A program made the position numbers and the translations under genes. Source: Mansonella perstans (taxonomy: Eukaryota > Nematoda > Chromadorea > Rhabditida > Onchocercidae). From it: DNA of 50,027 nucleotides. Positions 12,501-24,356 of this stretch are shown here, piece by piece; the stretch's first letter is position 1, and each line of letters begins with the position of its first letter. The notes under the pieces were generated by a model. The model was not told where the DNA came from and made no database searches. It saw only the letters and a program-made list of their open reading frames with translations. The DNA lies in contig JBAMDO010000298.1 in the NCBI GenBank assembly GCA_037074765.1, forward strand, positions 1 through 50,027, in the 5' to 3' direction.

Positions 12501-13880
12501 TTTATTTGAAGAATCGTCTTAAAGTAAGAGATGAATTGAATCCTCCAAATATCCTTCGAAACATTTGCGCAGGTTTTGGGACCGTTTGATTACATTTGTT
12601 CGACCACATCCACTAATGAAATTACCGATTGACACCGATTTTAATTTTGGTTACAAATACAAAGATGCTTGCAAGGTATTTTTTATAGTTCTTCACATTA
12701 AATTGTCAAAAAATTTGTAGAACCAATTCTGATATCACTTGCTTATAAGAATGCAGGCATCTAATGCATTCCTAGTAAGCGATATTAAAATTGGTTCGAA
12801 ATTAAAACAAATCTTTTGGTTGTGAGTTCAAATTTGATACGATTAATAATGGAGAAGAAATATTTGATGCTTAAAGTCCTGTTCATCTCTTTCATATGAT
12901 TTTGTCCCACTTCAAGAAATCGTTTTCCTGCGCTTGCGCTTTCATACGCTTCAGACGCAATGATATGTGTTTTTTCTAGTGTTCCACTGATTTTAACCAT
13001 TTTATAAAGTTTTAGCTTGAAGTTTTATAAAAATTAACTTTGCATTTGGATTATTGACTGATTAGAACTGCTGGACTCATAATTGCCAGTTTATATTGGA
13101 TATAGTCATGTAATGCTCCTCAGTAGATTTGAGAATGTTGGCCGTGAGAGGCTTCATTGAAAATTTTATATTACTAACAAGTAACAAATGATTGATTAGG
13201 AACCGATACTAATGATAATTACGGAAATTTTTAGTTTATGAATAGAACATATTTCTTTAGTATTACAATTTGGCGGAAGCAAAAATGCAGCCTTTTTATC
13301 TGGCAAATGGTGTATTCCCAGAATCTGCTGGTATGCATATCGTTCTTCAGGGACCAGCTTCGCATAGGTATTATAAGTTCAGTTTTAAAAATTAGACTTT
13401 GTAAAATAAATATGAGAAGACCATTGAGAGAATAAGCTATGAAGAGAAGCTAGATTTGTATTGTGTAGCAAATTATTTTCAATTGACAGTTTCTTATACC
13501 GCAATCTCTTATTCATGTTGTTGAAATATCTTTGAAACTACTGATGCAGGAATAGGCAAGCACATGAATCACTTTAAGCGATTCAATTACAACATTCATT
13601 CGTTCCCTTTAGATTATTTGTAACCAATCTATGCTTGGATGGTGAATACATTGTGGAAATTGATTGCAAGGAAGCTTTGCAATTAATGTTATGGAAAAAA
13701 GATAGCGGCAAAGAAGTGGTTAAATGTATTGAGAACAACAAAACCAAAGGATTGGAGAACGTTTGGAATTTCCGTGCTGTGAAGGAACATATCGTTGGAA
13801 TTGGTTTACGTTCGTCAAGTTTTGCTATTTTGCGTAGTTTTGTCTTCCGTAGGCAAATTAGTCTAGGCACTTTATTGTAG
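9548..13880 (+). CDS. ENGASE: Cytosolic endo-beta-N-acetylglucosaminidase (GH85)
   Basis: Nine exons: 9548-9717, 9788-9942, 10878-11032, 11475-11626, 11758-11897, 12208-12337, 12573-12675, 13261-13367, 13613-13880. Total 1380 nt (459 aa); phases agree at every junction. The enzyme cleaves the chitobiose core of N-glycans, releasing glycans from misfolded glycoproteins in the cytosol. GH85 landmarks in order: LVCHDMRGGYLDEERLDG, FFHWWYIDIFVYFSHHFITI, HMHGVIVLGTVITEW, GWLINIENKIE, VIWYDSVTIDGELKWQNEL, WFDITDGIFLNYTW, FVGVDCFGRG and IALFAPGWIVE. N154 and E156 in the NIE motif correspond to the catalytic Asn/Glu pair of the family. No signal peptide, as expected for the cytosolic enzyme. It is shorter than human ENGase (743 aa, recalled) and close in size to the compact C. 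elegans eng-1 type. AATAAA signals lie at 14217-14222 and 14323-14328. Confidence 0.94.
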
Positions 13881-14760
13881 ACACTACTATTCTGTTTGGA
13901 AAATGCATTCCATAATATTTTTCATTTACTCGCGCAAATTCTTTTTTTTTCGATTTTTTTTTTCTGAAAAACATGGATAGCATTCCATACTCCATTACTG
14001 ATGCGAAATTTGTTAAAATGATTTAAATTATTCTGCATATTGTTTTTCTTTTTCTCCTTAGCTATTTTTTTGACTTAAATAATTTATGGAATACATGAAT
14101 ATTCCCGGGGCAAAATGCAGTAGACTCTTGAAAAACGCACTATTTAAAGTACAGGTTTTATTAATTTAGATTATCCAAATATTATTGTTTCAATTAGTGC
14201 AGCATTATCGTGACAGAATAAACCATTTAAATTTATTAAATGACGGTTAGAGTTCCCTTTATTCGAGTTTCAATTGCAAAATAATAGCTTTTTTTTCCTT
14301 TATCATAGGGCACATCATAAAGAATAAAAAATTAAGATACAAATTAGTTCTTTTGATTGATTGACTGTTTTCATGTTTTATTGCTAATATTATAAAATTG
14401 CTAGTCTTGGCTCTATCAGGATATTAGACTTATCAATTTATTTTTACAAATTTCACACAATTAGTCAAGTAATTACTGCTGTTCGAATAAATGAAAATTT
14501 ATTTTCATTGCTTGATATATTACTATATTTAACTGATAACCAGTCACTGTCGACTTTTTGATTACGATAGTCTAAATAATTAGGCCTTTATTTAGTTTGG
14601 AGTCTCGTGAAATCTTATTTGAATACTTTTACTTCGTTGCTTACTTTTTCTCTAACTATTATAGGAAAATTTTTGCATGTGTATAAAATTATGCATAGGA
14701 AAGCAACATAAAGTAACTTATAAAACTTCCTATGAAATAAATTTCTGATGGTTGGAAATC
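13881..14760. other. Convergent 3' region of ENGase and the TTR-like gene
   Basis: The two genes end tail to tail here. Plus-strand AATAAA copies at 14217 and 14323 can serve ENGase. A minus-strand AATAAA (plus TTTATT at 14587-14592) can serve the TTR-like gene. The two transcripts may approach or overlap. No other coding exon seen. Confidence 0.55.
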
Positions 14761-15760
14761 TCAAGTTGGACATGTTTTCGTCTCGGTGGAAAACTTTGTT
14801 TTCATATCAATAACACCAATATCGTACAATTCACGCGGTTTCGAACTGGATGTGGCGTACTTCTCAGGAATACGAAGGAGCACTTTGCGTGTACATGCCT
14901 ACAAAAATTTACAGAGTATTTGGTAAAATATATTGTGCAAAATTTCCGGTTTGTTTCTTACTTTGCTGTTTGGAAAATTTTGCATTTGAATTTCCAATTG
15001 AAAAATATTTCAAATTTAAAAAGCAATTGGTATTTTCAAACAAATTTTCGAAGATGTATGCTGTTAGCGACTTGTCAGAGTTATAATTGAATCAAACCTT
15101 TGCACGACACTTGTGGCTGATACTGAATTGTGGATCGAACGTATCCTTTTTCGAGCTTCCCTTAATTACAAATCGTCCTTGCGCATCCGTTTTTGCCTTC
15201 GCAATTGCATTTGAATTTCCAATTGAAAAATATTTCAAATTTAAAAAACAATTTAGTGGAGAAAAATTACTCATCGTAAATTTTGCCGATTATTAGCTAG
15301 TGAAAATGTTATTATTCTTTTGATTTGTTTTAAAATTTCGGAACACTGTCACATATTAGCTTTGTTCCTCCACTCATTCATCTTGCATATCCCGCAGAAC
15401 GAATGATCTCACTTTAGTATCCAGAAAAAATACTGACAAATTAACTCTAATTTTAATTAATTTAAATCAAAAATACGAAATAATGTACTAAGTAAAAAAT
15501 TGCAAATTTTTTTAAAACTGAATTTAAATCAATATTTAAATGTTAGTGCAGATTACCAGATAATTAAGATTTATTTATATAAAAATGAAAAGAAAAAGAA
15601 AGGAACCATAACGTTGATCATATAGTTCAATTTCCGCATTATTTACTGGTTTCTCATCACAAATAACAGTTCCTGTTACTCCAACGCTTTTCGTTTTTGC
15701 CACCACAATTGTCGATCTTATTGTAGCAATAATAAATGCAAATGTCAGAACAAATCTCAT
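14761..15760 (-). CDS. Transthyretin-like (TTR) family secreted protein
   Basis: Four exons: 15760-15613, 15432-15413, 15196-15098, 14898-14761. Total 405 nt (134 aa) with continuous phase. An N-terminal hydrophobic signal peptide (MRFVLTFAFIIATIRSTIVV) is followed by the TTR-like beta-sandwich: SVGVTGTVICDEKPVNNAEI, then KTDAQGRFVIKGSS, then FDPQFSISHKC, then RKVLLRIPEKYAT and a C-terminal Cys (KTCPT). Length and order fit the nematode TTR family, secreted proteins abundant in parasitic nematodes. Their molecular roles are mostly unknown; one C. elegans member marks apoptotic cells. Exon 2 is a 20-nt microexon (LFFLDTK) with a TTTGTCAG acceptor and GTGAGA donor. I inferred it because it repairs the phase and fills the expected loop. 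A 47-bp repeat is shared by introns 2 and 3. Confidence 0.88.
14982..15253. repeat. 47-bp direct repeat shared by two TTR introns
   Basis: The block at 14982-15028 recurs at 15207-15253 with one mismatch; the first 41 bp are identical. One copy lies in each of the last two introns of the TTR-like gene. The distal copy ends about 9 bp from a splice acceptor. Confidence 0.95.
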
Positions 15761-17465
15761 AAGTGTAAAATTCACTACTAAAAACACAAAAACGAAAAAT
15801 GAAAGAAAACAACTTTGGAATTTTATTAAAATATTTTTAAGTGAAATTTGAGAAGTATTTTTCAAAGTGATAAAATCTCTTTGCAAAGAAATAAAAGCTT
15901 CTTCTATCTTTTAAACAACGTTCAATCATTATTCAACAAATCATTCTCAACTAAACAAAACTACGACAGATCGAGAGAAAGAGAAGAAGAAAGAGTTATA
16001 GAGAAATGCTGAAATTCTTAGAAATCACTAATCAATGTTTTTTTTTTAACTCAGCACAACTATTGCTAAATCAAATAGAAAAAGATGAAGCAAACATTCG
16101 TTTGATTTTTTAAATTTTAACAAACGCTTGAAACTATTTGCGAATTGTTCAATTGAACAAACTAACAGATTTGATTTTAAATCAAAAGAATGAAGAATGA
16201 GTGAAAAAGTAAAATAATTAGTGGTGTAAAAAGAAAAATCCATATCTTCCAGAAAGATGATTAATTAGCTTTCAAACTACAAATTACTGTAAAACATAAA
16301 ATTTAAAATAAGTTTAATATGTCGTTGCACAAGCATAAACAAATCTTCCTCCATAAACAAACTATCCAAGTTTTATATAAATTAATAAAAAATATAAAAA
16401 AACCATAAATAGGAATGGAATGATAATAACGCTAGATATTTAAACAACACAAAATTGTTGAAATTTGAACATCAAAGTGAGCGACATTTGTACTCAGACA
16501 GATAGAATGGAAATGATTCATTGCGAAGATGCAGAAAATTTTACATTTATTTATTTTCATAAAATTAATGTTTTAGAAATTTCTCACAGATTTAATCTCT
16601 ATTTCTTGTGTTTCTATTAATAACTGAAATCCATAAGGATAACATCTGGTAAGCGGAACAGATGAAAAAGGAGGAATGGAAAAAAAACGGAAAAAATATT
16701 AATTTTAAATAACAAAAATAATATATTTAGAATTATGGCCTGAAGACACATCCGACTATAAATTTATTTTGCATATAAGCTTACACAAAGGATATATGAT
16801 GTATTCAGAATGAAACAGTTGAAGATTTTCCTTTTCCCTTTCCACAAATATTGATACGCTTCAGACTAATTTAACTTATATGAGACCTAATTGAAGCTTA
16901 ATTTTAATACACAGTAAGCCTCGTAAAGCATAAAGCAATTAGCTTCCATTTTCTACATTCTTAATTCTATCGGTATCAAACACATAATTAGTTCTTATTT
17001 TTCCATCTAGAAATGGAAAATGTTATGAACTATTATACTGCCCGGAAAGGAAAAAAATTTATTCACATTTATGGGACATGAACATTTCTGTTAACCAAAA
17101 TAGACAAATATAATATTCAACGTTTCTAGAAGCAACAGAATTAACAACTTCCATATAAATGTGAACAATCTTAGCAATATATACTGATTCATTGAACATT
17201 TATTCACATATTTCCACATGAGCACTTCTAATTATGAATATTTACAGTTAACCGAAGCTATATAAGATATTACCAGAATTCATCACCAAGCTTGATCAAG
17301 AATAACTTATGGTGTTAGAAGTGCTCTTCTAATACCATAAGTGAAAAAATTAAAAAAAGTTAACATAAAATTCATCTTTAAGATATGTCACTCTCCAAAG
17401 CTAATCGTGACATAACTCGTTTAGAATACGATAAAAACAGCAAACTTCAATATTAGGATCCGTTA

Positions 17466-17510
<45 letters not shown>

Positions 17511-18425
17511 TAGATAAATACTTACGACTTAATTCATTAATAATGAGGATTTTGCTTCTTGTCATTATGAATTTCCGCAACTCTATACTGAACATAAATG
17601 ATAAAACGACCTAGAAAGCTCTTACAACATTCTCGGATTTTATTGGTCGAACTATACATTACACAAACAAAAAAAAGGATCAAATTTACTGATACAAAAA
17701 ATCACAATCACATTTGGAAAATAACGAAATAACAACAATAGCTAGAAAATATCGAAATCATACATTCCTACTTAATATGTAGTAAAGTCTTTGAATGTTT
17801 TAAGGAATTAGACTGTCTCTCACTTAAAACAATCATGAAATTAGAGTGGCAACTAGATAGCTACGCGACACAAAATGTCAAGAAATTTAAACATCTATTC
17901 GAAATTGCCCATTAAAAAAAAAAAAATCAGTTACCTATTTAACAGAAATCAATTTTGTGACTGATTCAAAACTGAAGTCTGATGGTAACTCAGCAGATAA
18001 TACTGCAATTGATGCGTATGAACCATAACAAATATGCAAACAGTACAGAACTGACAATCTGTTTAGCCGATCATTGGAAAACGCAGCAAAATCGTCAAAC
18101 AATAAATGAGTCGGAGAAATAATCAAAGAAACTAATCAGTCATTGTAAAAAAGAACCGGCAAAAATATTAAAATTACGAAGAAAACATGTTGATAAGAGA
18201 ATCCATTAATCACAGTGCATGAACATACCGCAATCCCCAATAAACGTTCTAAAATTTCAAAAAACAAAACACTGAAAAATTAACCCTAACTCAAAAATCA
18301 GTGTACAAAAAATGTGTGTTACACACTAGGAAAAAGTAAAGCAAATAATATCACACCTTTTTACCTCGTCAAATGAATACGGCATCAGTAGAAACAAGGA
18401 TATCCGGAATGGTCCGATACCATGA
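15761..18425. other. Intergenic region between the TTR-like and rabaptin genes
   Basis: Contains the TTR promoter side (purine-rich AGAAAGAGAAGAAGAAAG near 15976) and the 3' region of the minus-strand rabaptin. Short open frames here (for example 17935-18126 on minus) lack family signatures and splice context. No gene supported. Confidence 0.45.
17467..17507. repeat. Poly-A run of about 41 bp
   Basis: An uninterrupted A tract on the plus strand, the longest homopolymer in the window. A TAAATACTTA stretch follows. No coding sequence lies immediately next to it to mark a processed retrocopy, so it may be a simple microsatellite or a retroposon tail. Confidence 0.9.
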
Positions 18426-21400
18426 TTATGCAACGTGTGAGAAAAACGGTGCAGAGTCCCTGAAAATATAGCAATTTTTTTTTCTTTAACTTTTGATCTT
18501 GAAAATAATCAAATAAATGAACAGAATCCTTAATTTCGAGACTTAGTAAGCGGATTGCATGTTTTGTGTTAAGTAACATGATTGAACTTGAATATAATTT
18601 TAAGCCTAATTTGCAAAAATAAAGCTGAAATAATAATTTCATAACACTTATGCTTACTCATAGCAATCAATGGACCCTCATTCATTATCAGAAAACTAAT
18701 AGGCAGCAACAGATTAAATATTAATTGCTCCAGCAACGTTATGAACAGCCCAAAAACATGCAAAATTACATTTCGGGACACAATTTGAAGTTTGAAATAA
18801 AAAATGTAAATACCTGCTTAGAAGGGTATGGCATACTTGGCAAACTTTTGCTGGCCTTCGATGTGGCCCACTAGGTATTGTTGCTGATAAGCAGACTGAG
18901 CAGAAAATCTTGCCACAATGATAACAATGGAGTTTAACACGGCTTTTGGAAAAACTTGATTGACATTGATTACATGCATGTACATCTTCATCGAACTGCC
19001 ACCGCACTTCCTTTAACACTATTAATTTTCATATATTGATGCTTCATTGATTTTTAGTTACTATATTATGCAGCTAAATATTATTATAGAGACATATTGA
19101 TTTGTCTATTATTTGAATAAATTTCCGATTCATATACATAATTTCCAGAGAAAAGCAAAAAGCAAAGATCAACAAATAAAATACCTGTTCGGCCTGGCGA
19201 ATCTTCTCGAGTTCTATTTGTAGATTTTGCGAAAGCTTGACGAAATCCTTCTGCACGGTTTCCGACGTATTCAATTCCTGTTGCATAGCAGCGCATCTAA
19301 AGTTAGTTGCCAATGAGAGAAGTAACAATAAAGAAATTGAGCAGATGAATAAAAATTATTAAGAAATCGTTAAAACACACTTCTGTTTATACAAAGCGAC
19401 AGTCATTTCCAGGTCAGAACGTTCCTTTTGCATTGATTGCAACTGCTTTTCTAAATCTTCGATTACTTCCCTGTATTCAGTCATTCTTTTGTTCATTTCT
19501 TCAACTTTCGAAGATGCATCTTTCATCGAATCTAACTATAACACATAATATAAGTGTATACCAAAGGTGATCGTAAGTAAATCCCACATGAACAATGCCA
19601 AATTCAAACAAATGAATGTTTCCGAAATATCACAATTAGCATCTCTAAAATAAATGAAAATACCTGACTGCGCGCAAAGCCAAGTTCTTCGCTAACTCCA
19701 TTTACTCGTTTGGTGTAAGCATCCTCAATTCTTTTCTTCTCCATTTCATCCTCTCTCCTTTGCGCTTTCAATGTCGTTATCTCATCTCTCAGCATTGCTT
19801 CCTGAAATACATCAGCAAATACATTGTTTCTATCAAGCGGCAGATGAATCGTCAACATGAAAAAATATAAGGAGTACATTATTCTAACTTTTCATTTCAG
19901 CTAATGCTCACTGCCTGAGTATCATATCACAGCGCAAGGAAAGAATCGGTCTAAGTATTATCAGAAATTCAATTGCTCATACTGGTGCTCTTTTTGTAAA
20001 TGCGTTCAACTAACAAATATAATAACATTCAATTTGACCAATTCTCCGAATAAAATCGAAAGACTTCAAATGTCAAATATTTCAAATAATCTATTAACTA
20101 ATCAATATGTTTGTGATTTTATTTCTCACAGATTTCTCTTTTAAGGATTCCTTATTCATAGAAAATATCAGAAACATACAGCATGTTCTTTCGCCGCACG
20201 AGTTTCAATTAATTCCTCTCTTAGTTGGAGACACAAAAATTGCAGCTGATCAACATCTTGAGGCAGTTCTATCGTTTGATCTCGCATTTCTGTAGAACAT
20301 CTACGATTGGCACCAATCAAATTCTAAAAAAACAACAACTACAATAGATTCAGAGTACCAACAGAATGAAATAAAAACACATGCAATGCAAAACTTTTGT
20401 TTTGATGCGATATGAAGCACACACAGGGTATGCAGTGCAAAAACATACTAAGTATCGACTGCTCAAATCCTGCATATTTTTATTCATCTTATTTAAACGT
20501 CCCTTCAAGCGATGAATATTGTTTCGTTGTTCTCGTATTAATTTTACACATCTAGAAGTTCATCATAATAATTACCACAAATTACAATTCTTGAAACATC
20601 AAGCGCTTTAAAAATTCGTGAACTACTAAAAAAATAAACAAACCTTTCATCAACGGTAGCCAATTCATTGGCACACTTTTCGTTTTCAATTTTCGCTATA
20701 TTTACTTCTTTCTCATTGTCTGCACATAATGTGGTAGTTTTTGTTTCCATTTCCCTCCTAAAATCAATCGTTGTAATACCTCTAAAATTATCCGAATCAA
20801 TAGGAAAGAAACATTTTATGTCGAACCTGTACAAGCGCTCTCCGGATAGCTCATTCTGGTAACGATTAACCAAATGTTGTGCAGCGGACAACTGTTCCTT
20901 CAAGTTTCGCTCTGCATCCTGAACATTTACAAACATCTAAACAAGCCTAATTAATAAAAACAAAGAAATGTTAAGGATAAAAAAGAAAATCATCATGGTA
21001 ATGATTCAGCTTCTTCCTTCTTATGATTTCTGCTCCCTTCAGATGGAATGACAAGATATGAAAAAAATCAGTGCTACCTGCATTTTCGTCAAACTCATTT
21101 CATAATTATGGCACATCTCGCATGATGTCGGCATAACATCCCCCTCACAAATTGTCCCTGGTACTTTATTTTCTTCATTTATTTTGTCAGAAAGGTCATT
21201 TTCCGTTTGGACAATCTAAAATGACAAGACATAATTATTTCTCCAGTCAATACACTTAAAGAATAGCAGGAAAAGCCTACTATTTCACAAGACTACAGCA
21301 ATCATATTGATAACGCTGTATCCAATGCCGTTTTTAAGAAGATTTTACTTAGGTATAACAAAAAAAATTAGGATGCTATACATTGCTAAAAATGTTGAAT

Positions 21401-21883
21401 CTACTCCAGCTAATTCAAAAGATAAATTACGAAAAACGATACTGAACACAGATACGTAAACCTCATCCAGAATAAGAAAAGAAAAATCATCTTTCTTATT
21501 CATGGTGAAATAAAAAAACAGAATATCTTTGCAGAGTTCAAGCTGAAGCTGTTTTCCCTTTTTATCACTCTTGAATATTCATCAAAGATTGAGGTAAATA
21601 AACGAAATTTTATTTACTTTCTGTTCCAGAGAATTTTGTTCTTGAATTTCAGCAGCAGCAGTTTCATCAGTTGCTGGATCGTTTATTTGGTCTTGAATAA
21701 AAGCCGAGGCATTGTTCGTATTCACTTCAGATGCCAAATCCTCATCCATAATGCTAACCCATTTTCCGGGACTTTCGATGACAGATTCTGAAACAGATTC
21801 AACTATAGCATTTATTCATCATCCGAGAACTTCTTCGTTAGTAGTTCACCAGGAGTTATAACAACCAAATCCCTCATGCTCAT
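18426..21883 (-). CDS. rabn-5: Rabaptin (RABEP) homologue with C-terminal FYVE-like finger
   Basis: Twelve exons: 21883-21850, 21787-21618, 21215-21078, 20918-20827, 20757-20644, 20551-20449, 20323-20180, 19801-19664, 19535-19381, 19296-19185, 19010-18814, 18459-18426. Total 1431 nt (476 aa), all phases consistent. Rabaptins are coiled-coil effectors of Rab5 and Rab4 that bind the Rabex-5 exchange factor on early endosomes. Landmarks: SCEMCHNYEMSLTKMQ matches human RCDMCSNYEKQLQGIQ, long heptad coils run from about residue 115 to 400, and ETVQKDFVKLSQNLQIEL (about 375-395) matches the Rab5-binding end of human rabaptin-5. Residues about 401-465 form a FYVE-type finger, WQFDED plus four CxxC pairs, which human RABEP1 lacks. 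The basic lipid-binding motif R(R/K)HHCR is replaced by RVKLHC, and RVC by KVC. The protein ends SRDSAPFFSHVA. The finger resembles RUFY fingers (LCHTLL-type end), but the coils are rabaptin. Confidence 0.9.
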
Positions 21884-23305
21884 TCTTTATTCCCTTTTAT
21901 TTTTCTATTATAGATGAATTTTGATTCTGTCCAAATCCAATTAATCAATCAACCGGTTATCTGATCAATTGTACATCGGTATACATATATATATAAATGT
22001 CGAAGTAATATTGTATAATTCTAAGCAGTAAATCATAAATTTCATTCCTCTATTCATCTTTAACTTTTTTTACGGTAAAAATTGTAGATATCTTGAATTT
22101 AAAAAAGAAAAAAAAAATCGAACCACTTGAAAAGAAGTGATGAAGGATAGAAAATTCAAAAAAAGGATCCAAGAAAGCTATTTGATAATTATGCATTGAA
22201 ATATATCAAAAAGTTCACTGCTCTTCATGTATTCCAAAAAAAAAAAAAAAAAAAAAATGAATGGAAATTTCAAAAAAAAAAAAAAAAAAAAAAATAACAC
22301 GGTAAATGGTAAAACAACATTAACTTGTGAGAAAGAAATTGCTGCATTTCTAAAATTTTTCTCAAATTTTCTCATTTCTCAAGCAAACAATAATATTTGT
22401 GATAATTCACAATTATATCTTAACAAAATTCTCTCAAAAAAAAAAATTGCTTCAATTATTAGTGTATGAAAATTAAACAAAATTAAAATTCTGAACATTA
22501 TATGATCACAGGAAAAAAGTTTTGAAGAGAAATTGAAATAAAAATGGACAAAGTTCCAAAGTGAATGACTGAAAGAGTATGTAATCATTATTGAAGCACT
22601 GATGAATACATGGATAATGAACAACTTTCTCTATCCAAAGAAAAATATATAAACCATGTAATTATGAATTACATCATCATTGTATCGCTATGACTGGGCA
22701 ACAGTGAAAACGGCTATCCTAATGTGTTTCACTTCAAATTAGCTTAAAACGTCAACAACTAAAAGTGTTTGTCGCAAATTTATTGTTTTATATATATATA
22801 TACTTTTTTTTATATTGTTATTAAATTATTTCATTTTACTTTTACTTCAGATTGTGACAATTTTTTGTTTACAATTTCACTTTTGTTATTTGCTCATTTA
22901 TTTAACTTATATGTGGAAATTTGACTCTATTCGTAATAATTTTGAAGTTCTAAAATAAAATGAAGTAAACGACAATCACTCTTTACTTTATACATCATAC
23001 TTTCTTTTTCTTTAAAATTCATCATGAAGTTGAACGAATAATTTAGCTCTTTTCTTTTTACTTATCATTTTGCATATTTATCCCAAACATATCACGAATA
23101 TATCTTCGTCTAATATACAAAATATGATTAATCTATTTGCTGTGAGACATTTCAATTATTATTAAGCAGTATTATTTAAAAATTATATTAACAAAGTCAT
23201 CAAATTCAATGAGCGAAAAAATTTTTTACCCAAATTTTAGTGGAGAACTTTTTATTTATTAAAAATTTTCAATTATCTGCAACATATACAGGTGCACATA
23301 CATAG

Positions 23306-23311
<6 letters not shown>

Positions 23312-23353
<42 letters not shown>
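23312..23353. repeat. (AC)n dinucleotide microsatellite
   Basis: About 21 uninterrupted AC units, with degenerate ACA-rich flanks on both sides (23280-23385). Confidence 0.97.
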
Positions 23354-23358
<5 letters not shown>

Positions 23359-23649
23359 GATACGCAGGCACAGATACACACACATTTTTAAAATATGATA
23401 CTCCTTATGATCGGTCGGTATTTTTGTCATTTCTTTTGCTTTTTTTTCCCACTGAGGAAACATAATAACATGAAAAGTTTATACAGAAATGAGATAATCG
23501 GACTACAATTGAAATAATCAATTGATGTCACCTGATGTTATCCTTAAGATAAAGTTAGAAAAAAAAGGCAAATTTGAATCCATAACAATAATAATATCTG
23601 ACATTGAAAGCTGCAGAGATAACATCTAAAATGATACCTGAAATAGAAA

Positions 23650-23871
23650 CCAGTAATAAGATTTGATATAATACCTGAGATATGGCCAATAATGAAATTT
23701 GACATAGTATCTGAGATAGAGTCAATAATAAGACTTACATAGTACCTGAGATTGAGTCAATAATAAGATTTGGCATAGTATTTGAAATAGAGTCAATAAC
23801 AAGATTTGAAATAGTACCTGAGATAGAACCAAAAACAAGATTTGACACAATACCTGAGGAGGGCCAAAAAG
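23650..23871. repeat. 36-bp minisatellite, about six degenerate copies
   Basis: Units of about 36 bp follow the pattern AATAATAAGATTTG, then CATAGTA, then CCTGAGATAGAGTC. Successive copies differ by several substitutions and one short indel, so the array is old. A more decayed copy may begin near 23600. Neither strand gives a long open frame, so it looks non-coding. Confidence 0.85.
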
Positions 23872-24356
23872 AAGAAAAACCTTTTGATAGTTACCGTAAC
23901 AATATCTGAAGTTCGGACAATTACAAAAAATCTTCTAATCAAAGAAAAAGATTAGACAGTAAGCTATGCAACTTATGTCATTGGCGATGTTAACAAATTA
24001 ATTTGACTAGACAATTAGCAAAAACAAAAAAGAAAAGTGATCATTGAAAACAATATTTTTAAAAAAACTTAATTTAAATTGATTAAATTGATATATACAG
24101 GATAATATATGAAATACTTTTTATATAATCTCAAATTGAATGTACTAAATGAATCTATGCGAATAATTCTTAAATTATAATAATAAAATGCTGAGCAAAC
24201 AAATAATTGCAAAACAACTGAAGTGGAATGTTGCAAATAACGTTTCTAAAATATTTCACAAATTCAGTTTCTATTTTATGTCGTTCGATTATTTCGTTAT
24301 TGGTAATTTTAAAATTAACGTAAAAGAACGCAGCACTTTTTATAGTTGTACATTTT

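Larger units (their letters stand above)
21884..24356. other. Rabaptin upstream region, low complexity
   Basis: No supported exon. It holds two poly-A runs (about 22238-22257 and 22271-22292), a (TA)n tract near 22791, the (AC)n microsatellite and the 36-bp minisatellite listed separately. The rabaptin promoter should lie just above 21883. Confidence 0.5.

Noticed and set aside
15575..15886. A 103-codon open frame on minus
   Set aside because: Only its middle is real: TTR-like exon 1 at 15613-15760. The upstream part precedes the ATG and the end runs into the intron.
17401..17595. A frame with a long Phe run on minus
   Set aside because: It is the translation of the 41-bp poly-A tract.
23269..23463. 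A Cys/Val-repeat frame on minus
   Set aside because: It is the translation of the AC microsatellite.
23650..23871. A CRISPR-like array
   Set aside because: Units are contiguous and degenerate with no unique spacers, in a eukaryotic genome.
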